A DNA stretch of 64,000 nucleotides from Pseudomonas sp. BN102 (lineage in GTDB: Bacteria; Pseudomonadota; Gammaproteobacteria; Pseudomonadales; Pseudomonadaceae), in contig NZ_SSON01000043.1 of NCBI RefSeq assembly GCF_029871245.1, positions 1-64,000 on the forward strand, given 5' to 3'. Positions 56,019 through 64,000 of this stretch are shown here, one piece after another. A program made the translations under genes and the position numbers. Positions within the stretch are counted from its first letter, which is position 1, and each line of letters begins with the position of its first letter. The notes beneath the pieces are model-generated. The model saw only the letters and a program-made list of their open reading frames with translations, was not told where the DNA came from and ran no database searches.

Positions 56019-56104
56019 AGGAGTTGCTGCCACTCCAGCATGCGCATCCCGCGGGCAAGCGGAAAATCGCCCGCAACCCCCGCCCCGCAAGACTTCCGAC
56101 GAAC

Positions 56105-56120
56105 TGGCGCGAAACCTGCT
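56105..56120 (+). promoter_or_regulatory. Candidate sigma-54 promoter of the monooxygenase gene
   Basis: CTGGCGCG-AAAC-CTGCT: GG at 56106-56107 and GC at 56118-56119 with 10-bp spacing, 44 bp before the monooxygenase ATG. One base of the -24 box and one of the -12 box differ from consensus. Confidence 0.6.
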
Positions 56121-56163
56121 CAAACCCCATCGACCGTATCAACCGCTTCCTTACGAGGCCCCC

Positions 56164-57372
56164 ATGAGCATTGAATTCTTCACCCGTCTGCCACTGCATG
56201 GCGAAACCCAGTACCTGCCAGGCGACCCGCGCAACCGTGGCGACTGGCACCGAGGTGAGCACAGCACCGGCGCCGTCTCCAACTTCCGCATCGGTGACCA
56301 CTTCACCTACATCGACTACCTGGGCCAGATCGCCCGCGCAGCGGAAATCAACGGCTTCGGCGGCGCCCTGATGGTCAACGCACCCACCGGCGAGGAACCC
56401 TGGACTGTCTGCTCCCTGCTGGCGCGGGAAACCCGCACCCTCAAGTTCGTCACCGCCTTCCAGCCCTATCACTACACGCCCTGGGTCGCCACCCAGCAGG
56501 CCGCCACCTACCAGCGCGCCACCGGCAACCGCTTGGTGTGGAACATCATCAACGGCGGTTCCGATGCCATCCAGCGCCAGGTCGGCGACTTCAGCAGCCA
56601 CGACGAACGCTATGACCGCGCCATCGAGTTCCTCGATGTGGTCAAGGGCTACTGGCACAACGAGAACTTCCGCTACGAAGGCAAGTACTACCGCGCTGAA
56701 GGCGGTGGCCTGCGTGGTCCGCTGAAGAAGGCCGAACTGCCGCTGATCTGCACAGCCGGCTCCTCGATTCCGGCCCGCGAGTTCGCCGCCAAGCACGCCG
56801 ATTACTACCTGATGCGCGCCGAGCATCCCGACGAGGTCCGTGCGTTGATCGCCGACGTCCGCGAGCGCGCCCTCAAGTACGGCCGCAGCGATATCCGCTT
56901 CGGCATGTCCATCGACGTGATCACCCGTGAAACCGAAGAAGAAGCCCGCGCCGAAGCCAAGCGCTTCTTCGACGAAGGCATCGCCAAGGGTGCGGTGAAG
57001 GCGGTCGCCGCCCACGCCGGTCTGCGCACCGCGCGCAAGCTCAGTTACGAGCACGGCTACGCCGAGAAAAGTGAAACCCAGGGCTACGACGAGTTCTTCA
57101 TCTACCCCAACGTCTGGGCCGGTTTCGGCTACATCGGCATTCCGCCGGGCTGCGCCCTGGTGGGCAGCTACGAAAACGTGGTCGCGCGCATACGCGAATA
57201 CAACGCGGCCGGCATCGACCTGTTCTTCCTCGCCGGCTACCCGCACCTGGAGGAGGCCTATCGCCTGGGTGAACACATCCTGCCGCACTTCCGCAGTGAA
57301 CGCGCCGAGCTGGTCCGCAGCCACGACAGCCTGCCGGAACTGCGTTCCGTGAACGGACCCGCCGGAGCCTGA
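56164..57372 (+). CDS. SsuD-like FMN-dependent alkanesulfonate monooxygenase
   Basis: 402 residues of the bacterial luciferase-like family. FTRLPLHGETQYLPG at the start, GFGGALMVNAPTGEEPW, VTAFQPYHYTPWVATQQAAT, RLVWNIINGGSDAIQRQVGD (flavin/substrate loop) and CTAGSSIPAREFAAKHADYY match SsuD-type enzymes. It converts a sulfonate to aldehyde and sulfite using FMNH2 and oxygen. No flavin reductase (ssuE) lies in the window, so it depends on one elsewhere. It may have its own sigma-54 promoter and leads directly into the second binding protein (4-bp gap). Confidence 0.88.
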   Translation: MSIEFFTRLPLHGETQYLPGDPRNRGDWHRGEHSTGAVSNFRIGDHFTYIDYLGQIARAAEINGFGGALMVNAPTGEEPWTVCSLLARETRTLKFVTAFQPYHYTPWVATQQAATYQRATGNRLVWNIINGGSDAIQRQVGDFSSHDERYDRAIEFLDVVKGYWHNENFRYEGKYYRAEGGGLRGPLKKAELPLICTAGSSIPAREFAAKHADYYLMRAEHPDEVRALIADVRERALKYGRSDIRFGMSIDVITRETEEEARAEAKRFFDEGIAKGAVKAVAAHAGLRTARKLSYEHGYAEKSETQGYDEFFIYPNVWAGFGYIGIPPGCALVGSYENVVARIREYNAAGIDLFFLAGYPHLEEAYRLGEHILPHFRSERAELVRSHDSLPELRSVNGPAGA

Positions 57373-57376
57373 CGCC

Positions 57377-58468
57377 ATGGATGCGCATCGTCGTCTGCTC
57401 GATTTCAGCCTTGCCCTGACCGTGCTCCTGTCCATGCTGCCGTTGCTCGGCATGGCCGAGCCGCTCCCGGAGGTGATCCGTATTTCCACGGGCGCCGGCT
57501 CGCCGCTGACACCCAAGCTCTCCGGCGCCAATTCCGGCCTGACCGCCGCACGCCAGGCCGTGGAGCAGGAGTTCGCCGCAGACGGCGTGCGTATCGAATG
57601 GCTGCATCCGCTGGGTGGCGGCGTGGCCAGCAACGAAGCCCTGGCCAGCGGCGCCGTGGATATCGGCTATGCCGGCGAATTCCCGGCCATCTTCGGCCGC
57701 GCCGCCGGCCTCAAGACACGCTTCGTCGGCGGCGGGTTCCGGGGCAACAACGCCTACCTGGTGGTGAAGGCGGATTCCCCCGCCCATGACTTGGCCGAGC
57801 TCAAGGGCAAACGCATCGCCATCATGAAAGGCCAGCCCTGGGAGTACGGCTTCGATCGCCTGCTGCGCAGCAAGGGGTTCACCCAGGCGGATTTCAAGGT
57901 CCTCAATCTGAGCCTGGTGGACTCGCGAACCGCGCTCGAACAGGGCCGTATCGACGCGCTCTACGCACCCGGCGTGTATGGCGCCAACCTGGCTGCCGAT
58001 GGCCGTGGACGTATCCTCTGGTCGACCCGCGAGGCGCCCAGGGACTGGCAGTTCGCCGCGGACTTCTTCGTCGCCGAGGACTTCGCGCAAAAGTACCCGA
58101 CCGCCGTGAAGCGTTTCCTCAAGGCGGTGATCCGCGTCAGTGCCTGGGCCAGCGATCCGAAGAATGGCGATGAACTGTTCCAGACCTGGGTGCCCCAAGG
58201 CTACAGCGTCGAGCAGCAATGGAAGGAATACCGCGACAGCGATTTCCTGTTCCGCTTCTCGCCCATCCCCGATCCCTTCCTGCTGGCCCACTACCGGGAA
58301 GTCGCCAACTACATGCTGGAGAACCGCCTGATCCGCCGCCCGGTGGACATCAACGCGTGGGTGGACCGCAGCTTCGTCGACGCCGCACTGCGTGAACTCC
58401 AATTGGAGCGCCACTGGCCGGAATACGACCGCGACGGCAATCCACTGCCCCAGGTTGCCCGGCAATGA
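57377..58468 (+). CDS. Second sulfonate/sulfate-ester-type ABC binding protein
   Basis: 363 residues. N-terminal hydrophobic signal (LLDFSLALTVLLSMLPLLGMA, about 7-27); then IRISTGAGSPLTPKLSGANS, GAVDIGYAGEFPAIFGRAAG, GKRIAIMKGQPWEYGFDRLL and DARTALEQGRIDALY-like segment SRTALEQGRIDALYAPG. Overlaps the first permease by ATGA. Similar in length and motif order to the 54906-55979 protein (for example HRGRPWEFAF versus MKGQPWEYGF), suggesting an old duplication with divergence of ligand. Confidence 0.88.
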   Translation: MDAHRRLLDFSLALTVLLSMLPLLGMAEPLPEVIRISTGAGSPLTPKLSGANSGLTAARQAVEQEFAADGVRIEWLHPLGGGVASNEALASGAVDIGYAGEFPAIFGRAAGLKTRFVGGGFRGNNAYLVVKADSPAHDLAELKGKRIAIMKGQPWEYGFDRLLRSKGFTQADFKVLNLSLVDSRTALEQGRIDALYAPGVYGANLAADGRGRILWSTREAPRDWQFAADFFVAEDFAQKYPTAVKRFLKAVIRVSAWASDPKNGDELFQTWVPQGYSVEQQWKEYRDSDFLFRFSPIPDPFLLAHYREVANYMLENRLIRRPVDINAWVDRSFVDAALRELQLERHWPEYDRDGNPLPQVARQ

Positions 58469-59226
58469 CCCTGGCCCATCCGATGCTTCGGCTGCCGGTC
58501 ACGCTTGCCGCGCCTCTGCTGGTGCTGGGCCTGTGGTACTGGGTTGCAGCCAATGAGCTGGCACCGACCACTCTGCTGGTGCCGCCGGCCCAGGTGCTCG
58601 AAACCCTCTGGCTGATGCTCGGCAGCGGCGAGCTGGTGGAAGCGGCGGGCACCACCCTGTCGCGGGTCGCCGCCGGGTTTCTCGCCGGTAGCCTGGTGGG
58701 GATCACCACCGGTGCGGTGCTCGCGCTTTCCCCTCGGGTTGACCGCAATCTGGGCCTGGTCATCAACCTGCTGGCCCAGGTTCCGGCGATTGCCTGGACG
58801 CCCCTGATCATCTTCCTGCTGGGCATAGACGAGGCCTACAAGGTCTTCCTGATCGCCTTCGCCTGTTATTTCCCTGTCGCGGTAAAAACCCGCGAGGGCA
58901 TTCTCGGCCTGTCGCCGCGCCTGCTGGAGGCCGCCGCCGCACTCGCGCTGCCGCCTGCCCTGCGCTACCGCAAAGTGATACTGCCCGGCGCCCTGCCCTC
59001 GTTATTGGCCGGGCTGCGTATCGGCCTGTCCAAGGCCTGGATCGCCGCCATCTTCGGCGAGCTGTTCGCCTCCGGCAGCGGCCTGGGATACCTGATGAAT
59101 AGCGGCCGCATCTACTTCCAGATGGACGTGGTCCTGGCTGCCATGCTCGCCACTGGGGCGCTCGGCTTCCTGAGTGACCGCTTCCTGCTGTGGCTGCATG
59201 ACCGCCTGCCCGGAGCCCGACCATGA
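58465..59226 (+). CDS. ABC transporter permease (SsuC/AtsB-like)
   Basis: 253 residues with about six membrane helices (first near VTLAAPLLVLGLWYWVAA). EAA-like loop LLEAAAALALPPALRYRKVILPGALPSLLAGLRIGLSKAW. ATGA overlaps on both sides couple it to the binding protein before and the second permease after. Two different permeases plus one ATPase imply a heterodimeric channel, as for the atsR-atsB-atsC sulfate-ester system. Confidence 0.9.
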   Translation: MTLAHPMLRLPVTLAAPLLVLGLWYWVAANELAPTTLLVPPAQVLETLWLMLGSGELVEAAGTTLSRVAAGFLAGSLVGITTGAVLALSPRVDRNLGLVINLLAQVPAIAWTPLIIFLLGIDEAYKVFLIAFACYFPVAVKTREGILGLSPRLLEAAAALALPPALRYRKVILPGALPSLLAGLRIGLSKAWIAAIFGELFASGSGLGYLMNSGRIYFQMDVVLAAMLATGALGFLSDRFLLWLHDRLPGARP

Positions 59227-59960
59227 GCAGCCTCGACTATCCCTTGCGCCGCGTCGCCATCGGAGCCGTGCTCGCCTGCGCCACCCTGGCACTGCTCAGT
59301 TGGCGTGGCCCGGCGATCCTCCCGGACACCCGGCTGCTGGAGCTCACCCACCTGCTTGCGCAAGCCAGCCTTGGCAGCCTCGGGCGCCTGCTGGCCGGAC
59401 TCGCCCTGGGGCTGCTCACCGGCAGCCTGCTGGGCGCACTGATGGCCACCTGGCCACTGCTGGATCGCTTGCTGGGCTCGCTCGTCCACCCGTTGCGGCA
59501 GATGCCGCTGTTCGGCTGGATCGCCCTGCTGGGGGTTTGGGCCGGCTTCGGCGAAGCCTCCAAGGTGATCTTCATTGCCCTGGCAGTCAGCTACACCATG
59601 ATCATCGCCGCCTATCAAGCCGTGCGCGCCGTGCCACCGCGCCTGGATGAAGTGGCACGGGTCTACCAGCTCGGCTGGGGCAAGCGTCTGCGCGTCTTGC
59701 TGCTACCCACCATCCTTCCGGCCTGGCTGGGCGGCCTGCGTATCGCCCTGGCCGTGGCCTGGAGCGCCACCATCGGCGCCGAAATCCTCATGGGCGCCAG
59801 TGCCGCCGGCCTGGGTGGTTTCATCTGGGGGCAGCGCGAGGTCGGCCGTTTCGACCTGGTCCTGCTCGGCACCGCCCTGATCGGCACTTTCGCCGTGCTC
59901 TCCGATTTCGCCCTGCGCCAGACGGAGCAGCGGCTCCAGCGCTGGCTGCGCGGGTACTGA
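59223..59960 (+). CDS. ABC transporter permease, second subunit (SsuC/AtsB-like)
   Basis: 245 residues, about six membrane helices. EAA-like loop: LDEVARVYQLGWGKRLRVLLLPTILPAWLGGLRIALAVAW, clearly homologous to the preceding permease. It starts inside the stop of that gene (ATGA) and ends 23 bp before the ATPase, which has AGGAGG upstream. Confidence 0.9.
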   Translation: MSSLDYPLRRVAIGAVLACATLALLSWRGPAILPDTRLLELTHLLAQASLGSLGRLLAGLALGLLTGSLLGALMATWPLLDRLLGSLVHPLRQMPLFGWIALLGVWAGFGEASKVIFIALAVSYTMIIAAYQAVRAVPPRLDEVARVYQLGWGKRLRVLLLPTILPAWLGGLRIALAVAWSATIGAEILMGASAAGLGGFIWGQREVGRFDLVLLGTALIGTFAVLSDFALRQTEQRLQRWLRGY

Positions 59961-59983
59961 ACGCCAATCTCCAGGAGGACGTC

Positions 59984-60739
59984 ATGAGCGCCGCCACTGT
60001 GGCCCTGAACGGGGTCAGCAAGCACTTCCAGTTACCCGGTCAACGCCTGGAGGTGTTGCGGGACCTTTCCCTCGATGCCCGCCCCGGCGAGTTTCTCTGT
60101 CTGGTGGGCGCAAGCGGTTGCGGCAAGTCGACCCTGCTGCGCCTGGTGCTGGGGCTGGAGCAGGCGGACCAGGGCGAAGTCCGGGTGGGCGGGCAACCGG
60201 TGCAGGGGCCCGGTGTGGATCGCGGCATTGTGTTCCAGGACCACCGCCTGTTCCCCTGGCTGAGCGTCGAAGAGAACGTGCAACTTGCCCTGCATCGAAG
60301 TCCGCTGGACGAAAGGGAGAAACGCGCCCGGGTCCGTCACTACCTGCAACTGGTGGGCCTGCAGGGCTTCGAACGCGCCCGGCCGGAGCAGCTCTCCGGG
60401 GGCATGGCCCAGCGCGCCGCCATTGCCCGGGCACTGGTGGCCGAGCCCCAGGTATTGCTGCTGGACGAGCCCTTCGGCGCCCTCGACGCCCTGACCCGCC
60501 AGCGACAGCAGGAAGAGCTGCTGGGCATCTGGAAACGGACCGGTTCCACCCTGCTCCTGGTCACCCACGACATCGACGAAGCGCTCTACCTGGGCGACCG
60601 CGTCGTGGTACTCGACTCCCGCCCCGGCCGCATCCGTGAAGTGCTCGACGTCGATGCCCCGCGTCCACGCGTACGCCACGACGCGCGGCTGGCGCAGCTG
60701 CACCGACACATCCTAGGGCTGCTGGCCGACCAGGCGTAG
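59984..60739 (+). CDS. ABC transporter ATPase (SsuB-like)
   Basis: 251 residues. Walker A GASGCGKST (42-50), Q-loop VFQDHRLFPWL, signature LSGGMAQRAAIARAL, Walker B VLLLDEPFGALDALT, switch LVTHDIDEALYLGDRVVVLD. This is the nitrate/sulfonate/taurine ATPase subfamily. It is the last transport gene of the cluster; a REP hairpin follows 33 bp after its stop. Confidence 0.92.
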   Translation: MSAATVALNGVSKHFQLPGQRLEVLRDLSLDARPGEFLCLVGASGCGKSTLLRLVLGLEQADQGEVRVGGQPVQGPGVDRGIVFQDHRLFPWLSVEENVQLALHRSPLDEREKRARVRHYLQLVGLQGFERARPEQLSGGMAQRAAIARALVAEPQVLLLDEPFGALDALTRQRQQEELLGIWKRTGSTLLLVTHDIDEALYLGDRVVVLDSRPGRIREVLDVDAPRPRVRHDARLAQLHRHILGLLADQA

Positions 60740-60771
60740 CCCATCCTCTCGGCACGCACCGGCTCTGCTGT

Positions 60772-60805
60772 GGGAGCGAATTCATTCGCGAATAAATTCG
60801 CTCCC
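60772..60805. repeat. REP-type hairpin after the ABC operon
   Basis: GGGAGCGAATT (60772-60782) and AATTCGCTCCC (60795-60805), exact 11-bp arms around an inner CGCG core. A Pseudomonas REP-like extragenic repeat, probably serving as the 3' end of the transport operon. The rest of 60806-61206 holds only the sigma-54 promoter. Confidence 0.75.
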
Positions 60806-60973
60806 GCCCGGGCCAAAGCCTACGGACCTACCGCACGGGTGTTGCTGAATCCGCAGCACGGCGCCAGCACCCCCTGCCGCGTTCCCAGCACCTCACCAGC
60901 AATCCACCAGCGCAGGGCGCCGCAATTGGCCCTCAACGCCCCGTTTTTCCGGGGAAAACCGCCGTTCCTGACA

Positions 60974-60989
60974 TGGCATGGACCCTGCA
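60974..60989 (+). promoter_or_regulatory. Sigma-54 promoter of the second TonB receptor
   Basis: ATGGCATG-GACC-CTGCA: GG at 60975-60976 and GC at 60987-60988, 10-bp spacing, close to the consensus. It lies about 220 bp before the receptor start codon. Confidence 0.7.
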
Positions 60990-61206
60990 ATTGCCCATAC
61001 GACCTCGGCGAAACCGCCCAGGCAGTAGTTGAAAGAGGCAACGCGAACTCTCCCGGGAAACACCCAAGGGCGACTCAAGAGACAACTCCCGCCTGCGTGA
61101 AGAGACAACTCCTTCCTACCGCGTGAATGCACTCGAACCTGAACGGCCGCCCTGCGGGTGCGGAACGGCTCGCCCTGGAAAAACCACTTTCGGAGAACTG
61201 AAGTTC

Positions 61207-63849
61207 ATGTCCAACGCCGCTTTCCCTGTCCAGCCCGCGCGAGCGGGTTGGCGCCCGTCCAGGCTGTCCCTGGCCATCCTCGCGTTGATCAGTGCCGCTG
61301 CCACGGCCGAAGACGCGAAAAACACAGAGACTAAAAGTCAGAAGCCCCCGGCAGAGGAAACCCGCCTTGGCGTGGTCACGGTGCAGGGCAGCAAGCTGGA
61401 CACGGAAACCTCGGTGATCCCGGTACGCCCGGTGGCCTCGGTCTATGGCGGTAGCAAGGTGGATGTGCTGGACACGCCGCGCTCGGTCAACCAGATCAAT
61501 GCCGAGCAATTGGCCAACGACCCGATCCGCAGCTCCGACGACCTGGTCAAGTACGCGCCCGGCATCACCCGCGGCGGTGGCCAGAACGCCGGCATCGCAC
61601 CGCAGTTCCGTGCCCAGAACTCGGAGATCTTCCAGGACGGCCAGCGCGCCTACAGCGTGCGCCACCCCGCCAACTTCAACGCCTACGAGGGGGCGGACAT
61701 CGTCGCCGGCCCCTCTTCCGTGGTCTACGGTTCGGTCAGTGGCAGCGGCGGCTACATCAACTATCTGAGCAAGAAGCCGAGCTTCGACGGCTTCAAGACC
61801 CGCCTCAGCGGCGAGGTGGGAAGCTGGATTCCCGACGGCGAGTCCCGCGACTCGACCCGCTTCACCGTGGACAACACCGGCCCGATCAATGAAGCGCTGG
61901 CCTACCGGGTCAGCATCACCCGCCAGCGCCAGGAAACCTTCTACGACAACGTCGAAAACAACTTCGACGCCTTCTACGGCGCCTTCGCCTGGCGCGGCGA
62001 CAATGCCCGCGTCGACTGGAACGCCAGCTACGACGACTACTACGACTGGAACATCACCCACGGCTGGAACCGCCCGACCCAGGACCTGGCCGATAGCGGC
62101 AAGTACTACGCGGGCCGCGCGACGCCGATCTTCCAGAACGGCAGCACCTTCTGGTCCCCGGTGCTGTCCTCCGGGGCCGCCGATGCCTCGGTGCTCGGCT
62201 GGGTACAGCGTCAACGCAACGCCCAGGGCCAGTTCGGCGTGGTCAACGGCAGCTTCCAGGCGGCCTCGCCCAACACCCAGGCCCGACCCGGCAGCCTGCG
62301 CGGCTGGGTGTATGACCCGAATCTGGCCGGCAACGGCCTGGTCGACCTTGACTCCCAGGTCTCCCAGCGCGCCGAAGACAAGAACACCTCACGCCGCTTC
62401 GCCACGCAGCTGCGCGGCGAATGGGACCTGAGCCCGGACATCACCCTGGCCAACAGCACCTACTACCAGGACTCCGACGACACCACCGACGCCGTGGGCG
62501 CGTTCCAGGTCCAGGCCAAGGATGAAATCTTCGAGAACCGTTTCGAGTTCCGCTCCGGCAACGAAGGCGAGTTCTTCGGCCTCAAGGTGCGCGACGACAG
62601 CAACACCGGCCTGATCTACCGCCACGAGTACAACCGCTCCATCGCCGCCAACAACAGCTTCGGCTCCACCATCCACGCCTACGACCTGACCCAGGACCCG
62701 TCCACCAAGAACCCCGGCGACCTGCTCGGCCTGAACAACCTCAACCCCGCCGGCGGCAACGGCGCCTGGATCGGCCAGCCCGGCGTTCCGCAGTTCTCCG
62801 ATCTCTACGGCTGGCTCAACCTGGCGCCGATGTTCCCGGCGGGCCATCACCTCTATGCCGAATCCATCGCGCCCTACACGGCAGAGGGCACCTGGAGTAC
62901 CAAGACCTTCTTCACGCAGCACAACCTGCGCTTCGGTGAGCGCTTCGGCCTGAACCTGGGCGCCAGCCGCAGCTGGATCGATGCCCAGATCGAGAATCCC
63001 TTCGTCCTGCGTCCCGGCACCGAGCGCCAGGACAGCGACAGCTACAAGCTGTTCTCCGTACAGGTCAGCCCCTGGTTCAAGCCGACCGAGTACAGCACGC
63101 TGTACTACACCTTCGACCGCTCCCTCGCGGTCAACACCGGCTTCTTCTCCAACGGCATCGGCTGGGGCACGGGCGCCGGGGCCAACCTGCTCAACCCGCT
63201 GTCGTTCAAGAGCCTCAGCGTGCTTCACGAAGTGGGCCTGAAGCTCGAACCCCTGCCGGACCAGTTGTTCTTCACCCTCGCCGCCTTCCGCCAGGAGCGC
63301 GACCAGGCGCCGGACAGCAACAACAACATGGCCCGCCTGATCATCAAGGGTGTGGAATCCAGCCTGCGCTACCAGCCCAACGCCAACCTGCGCAGCGGCC
63401 TGAACTTCACCCGCCTCACCGCCTACAACGAGTTCGTCTCCCAGGCCGGCTTCGCCTCCGCCGGTTTCATTCCGGACAACGGCACCGTGTTCGGTGATAA
63501 CAACAGCCTCAACCTGCGTCCCTCGGGCCGCTTCGATGCCGTGCAGATACCCGAGTACAGCGTCAGCGGCTACCTCGACTACAGCTTCGACTCGGGCTTT
63601 GGTGCCGAGCTGTCCGGCTGGTGGACCAGCGACTGGTACCTGAACCTGTCGAAGACCGTGAAGGTGCCCAACGAGTACAACCTCGACCTGGCGGTGTATT
63701 ACCGCCAGCCGCAGTGGAGCGCGACCGTGCGCGTGCTCAACTTCACCGACGAGCTGAATTTCGTCAGCGGCCTCGCCGGCTCCACCAACACCTTCCTCCA
63801 GCCCATGCCCGGCCGCACCCTGCTGGCCCAGGTGGACTACCAGTTCTGA
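61207..63849 (+). CDS. TonB-dependent outer membrane receptor (siderophore-type plug)
   Basis: 880 residues. Signal peptide about 1-34 (RLSLAILALISAAATA); TonB-box-like LGVVTVQGSKLDTETSV; plug with LDTPRSVNQINAEQLANDPI and GADIVAGPSSVVYGSVSGSGGYINYLSKKP; large barrel ending TLLAQVDYQF. GGAGAA precedes this ATG; a frame 28 codons longer lacks support. The plug resembles ferrichrome/siderophore receptors, but the sigma-54 promoter and the monooxygenase 60 bp downstream argue for organosulfur uptake, as for SftP of P. putida. Ligand unknown. Confidence 0.88.
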   Translation: MSNAAFPVQPARAGWRPSRLSLAILALISAAATAEDAKNTETKSQKPPAEETRLGVVTVQGSKLDTETSVIPVRPVASVYGGSKVDVLDTPRSVNQINAEQLANDPIRSSDDLVKYAPGITRGGGQNAGIAPQFRAQNSEIFQDGQRAYSVRHPANFNAYEGADIVAGPSSVVYGSVSGSGGYINYLSKKPSFDGFKTRLSGEVGSWIPDGESRDSTRFTVDNTGPINEALAYRVSITRQRQETFYDNVENNFDAFYGAFAWRGDNARVDWNASYDDYYDWNITHGWNRPTQDLADSGKYYAGRATPIFQNGSTFWSPVLSSGAADASVLGWVQRQRNAQGQFGVVNGSFQAASPNTQARPGSLRGWVYDPNLAGNGLVDLDSQVSQRAEDKNTSRRFATQLRGEWDLSPDITLANSTYYQDSDDTTDAVGAFQVQAKDEIFENRFEFRSGNEGEFFGLKVRDDSNTGLIYRHEYNRSIAANNSFGSTIHAYDLTQDPSTKNPGDLLGLNNLNPAGGNGAWIGQPGVPQFSDLYGWLNLAPMFPAGHHLYAESIAPYTAEGTWSTKTFFTQHNLRFGERFGLNLGASRSWIDAQIENPFVLRPGTERQDSDSYKLFSVQVSPWFKPTEYSTLYYTFDRSLAVNTGFFSNGIGWGTGAGANLLNPLSFKSLSVLHEVGLKLEPLPDQLFFTLAAFRQERDQAPDSNNNMARLIIKGVESSLRYQPNANLRSGLNFTRLTAYNEFVSQAGFASAGFIPDNGTVFGDNNSLNLRPSGRFDAVQIPEYSVSGYLDYSFDSGFGAELSGWWTSDWYLNLSKTVKVPNEYNLDLAVYYRQPQWSATVRVLNFTDELNFVSGLAGSTNTFLQPMPGRTLLAQVDYQF

Positions 63850-63909
63850 CCCCGCGCGGGGTGGGCCCCGCGCATCCATTGCCCTTCGCCAACACTCAAG
63901 GAGTGAACA

Positions 63910-64000
63910 ATGCCCATCGAATTCGTCGGGATGGTCTTCCCCCGCCAATGGTCCGAAACCCACGGCCCGCGCACGGGTGACTTCGACCTGGAATTCCTCC
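63910..64000 (+). CDS. LLM-class flavin-dependent monooxygenase, 5' end only
   Basis: The visible 30 codons begin MPIEFVGMVFPRQWSETHGP, followed by DFDLEFL, the N-terminus of a luciferase-like monooxygenase related to the SsuD-like enzyme at 56164. AAGGAG precedes the ATG. It runs off the right edge. With the TonB receptor upstream it forms the next sulfur-acquisition transcription unit. Confidence 0.8.
   Translation, partial: MPIEFVGMVFPRQWSETHGPRTGDFDLEFL

Noticed and set aside
54813-57633. Long minus-strand frames opposite the sulfur binding protein and monooxygenase genes (436 and 556 aa)
   Set aside because: Antisense shadows lacking motifs; the plus-strand genes have RBSs, signal peptides and family residues.
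63855-63880. GG-N10-GC spacing before the last monooxygenase gene
   Set aside because: The surrounding bases (GGGGTGGGCCCCGCGC) do not fit the TGGCAC/TTGC boxes and arise from a GC-rich hairpin.

Overview
The window reads as chromosomal DNA of a GC-rich Pseudomonas. The evidence is two OprD-type porins, an HbcR/BdhA 3-hydroxybutyrate locus like that of P. aeruginosa, SfnR-type sulfur regulation with GG-N10-GC (sigma-54) promoters, and several Pseudomonas-type REP hairpins. It is accessory-rich: catabolic and nutrient-scavenging modules are separated by scars of mobile DNA (an ardA module, an integrase remnant, IS5- and IS1182-like fragments).

Region 1 (1-15.2 kb): an amino-compound catabolic island. 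A GTG-started HAD gene, an APH-fold kinase, a class III PLP enzyme and an Lrp regulator form a tightly packed minus-strand operon (6379 to 2738), followed by an aldehyde dehydrogenase. Kinase plus class III PLP enzyme plus aldehyde dehydrogenase suggests phosphorylation of a hydroxy-amine, phospho-lyase elimination to an aldehyde, and oxidation, as in hydroxylysine breakdown. Next come a serine/threonine dehydratase-like and ornithine cyclodeaminase-like pair, an FAD amine oxidase, a cupin, an OprD porin, a GNAT enzyme and a lone TatA. Three copies of an unusual ~85-bp element lie in this region.

Region 2 (15.3-17.2 kb): a remnant of an integrative/conjugative element with a structured leader, two small overlapping genes and ardA. 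A truncated copy of the first small gene and a broken tyrosine recombinase lie at 32.6-33.2 kb.

Region 3 (17.3-26.3 kb): all on the minus strand. It holds a Cys/Met-metabolism PLP enzyme, an S-methylmethionine-type permease, LysR, threonine synthase, Lrp, a terminator, homoserine dehydrogenase, a second aldehyde dehydrogenase and a RidA protein. This is an accessory aspartate-family amino acid locus.

Region 4 (26.4-32.6 kb): IS remnant, then hbcR, two palindromic activator sites, a sigma-54 promoter and an operon of OprD porin, GntP-type permease and bdhA for 3-hydroxybutyrate use.

Region 5 (33.7-43.8 kb): a guanidine-I riboswitch followed by an ABC transporter, two urea-carboxylase-associated proteins (carboxyguanidine deiminase subunits), a urea/guanidine carboxylase and allophanate hydrolase. 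This is a complete guanidine-to-ammonia pathway. A full REP hairpin is embedded in frame inside the carboxylase gene.

Region 6 (44.3-46.2 kb): IS1182-like remnant, a 53-aa protein with an XRE-cupin regulator behind palindromic operators, and a remarkable 168-aa protein that is about half Met plus Cys and consists of two in-register repeats.

Region 7 (46.5-64 kb): an organosulfur-scavenging island with two arms. The minus arm has a TonB receptor, flavin monooxygenase, aldo-keto reductase and sulfonate-binding protein. The plus arm has two binding proteins, an SsuD-like monooxygenase, two permeases, an ATPase, a TonB receptor and a second monooxygenase cut by the window edge. Between them sit a LacI-type and an SfnR-type regulator. 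Three candidate sigma-54 promoters and a perfect 26-bp palindrome point to RpoN/SfnR control.
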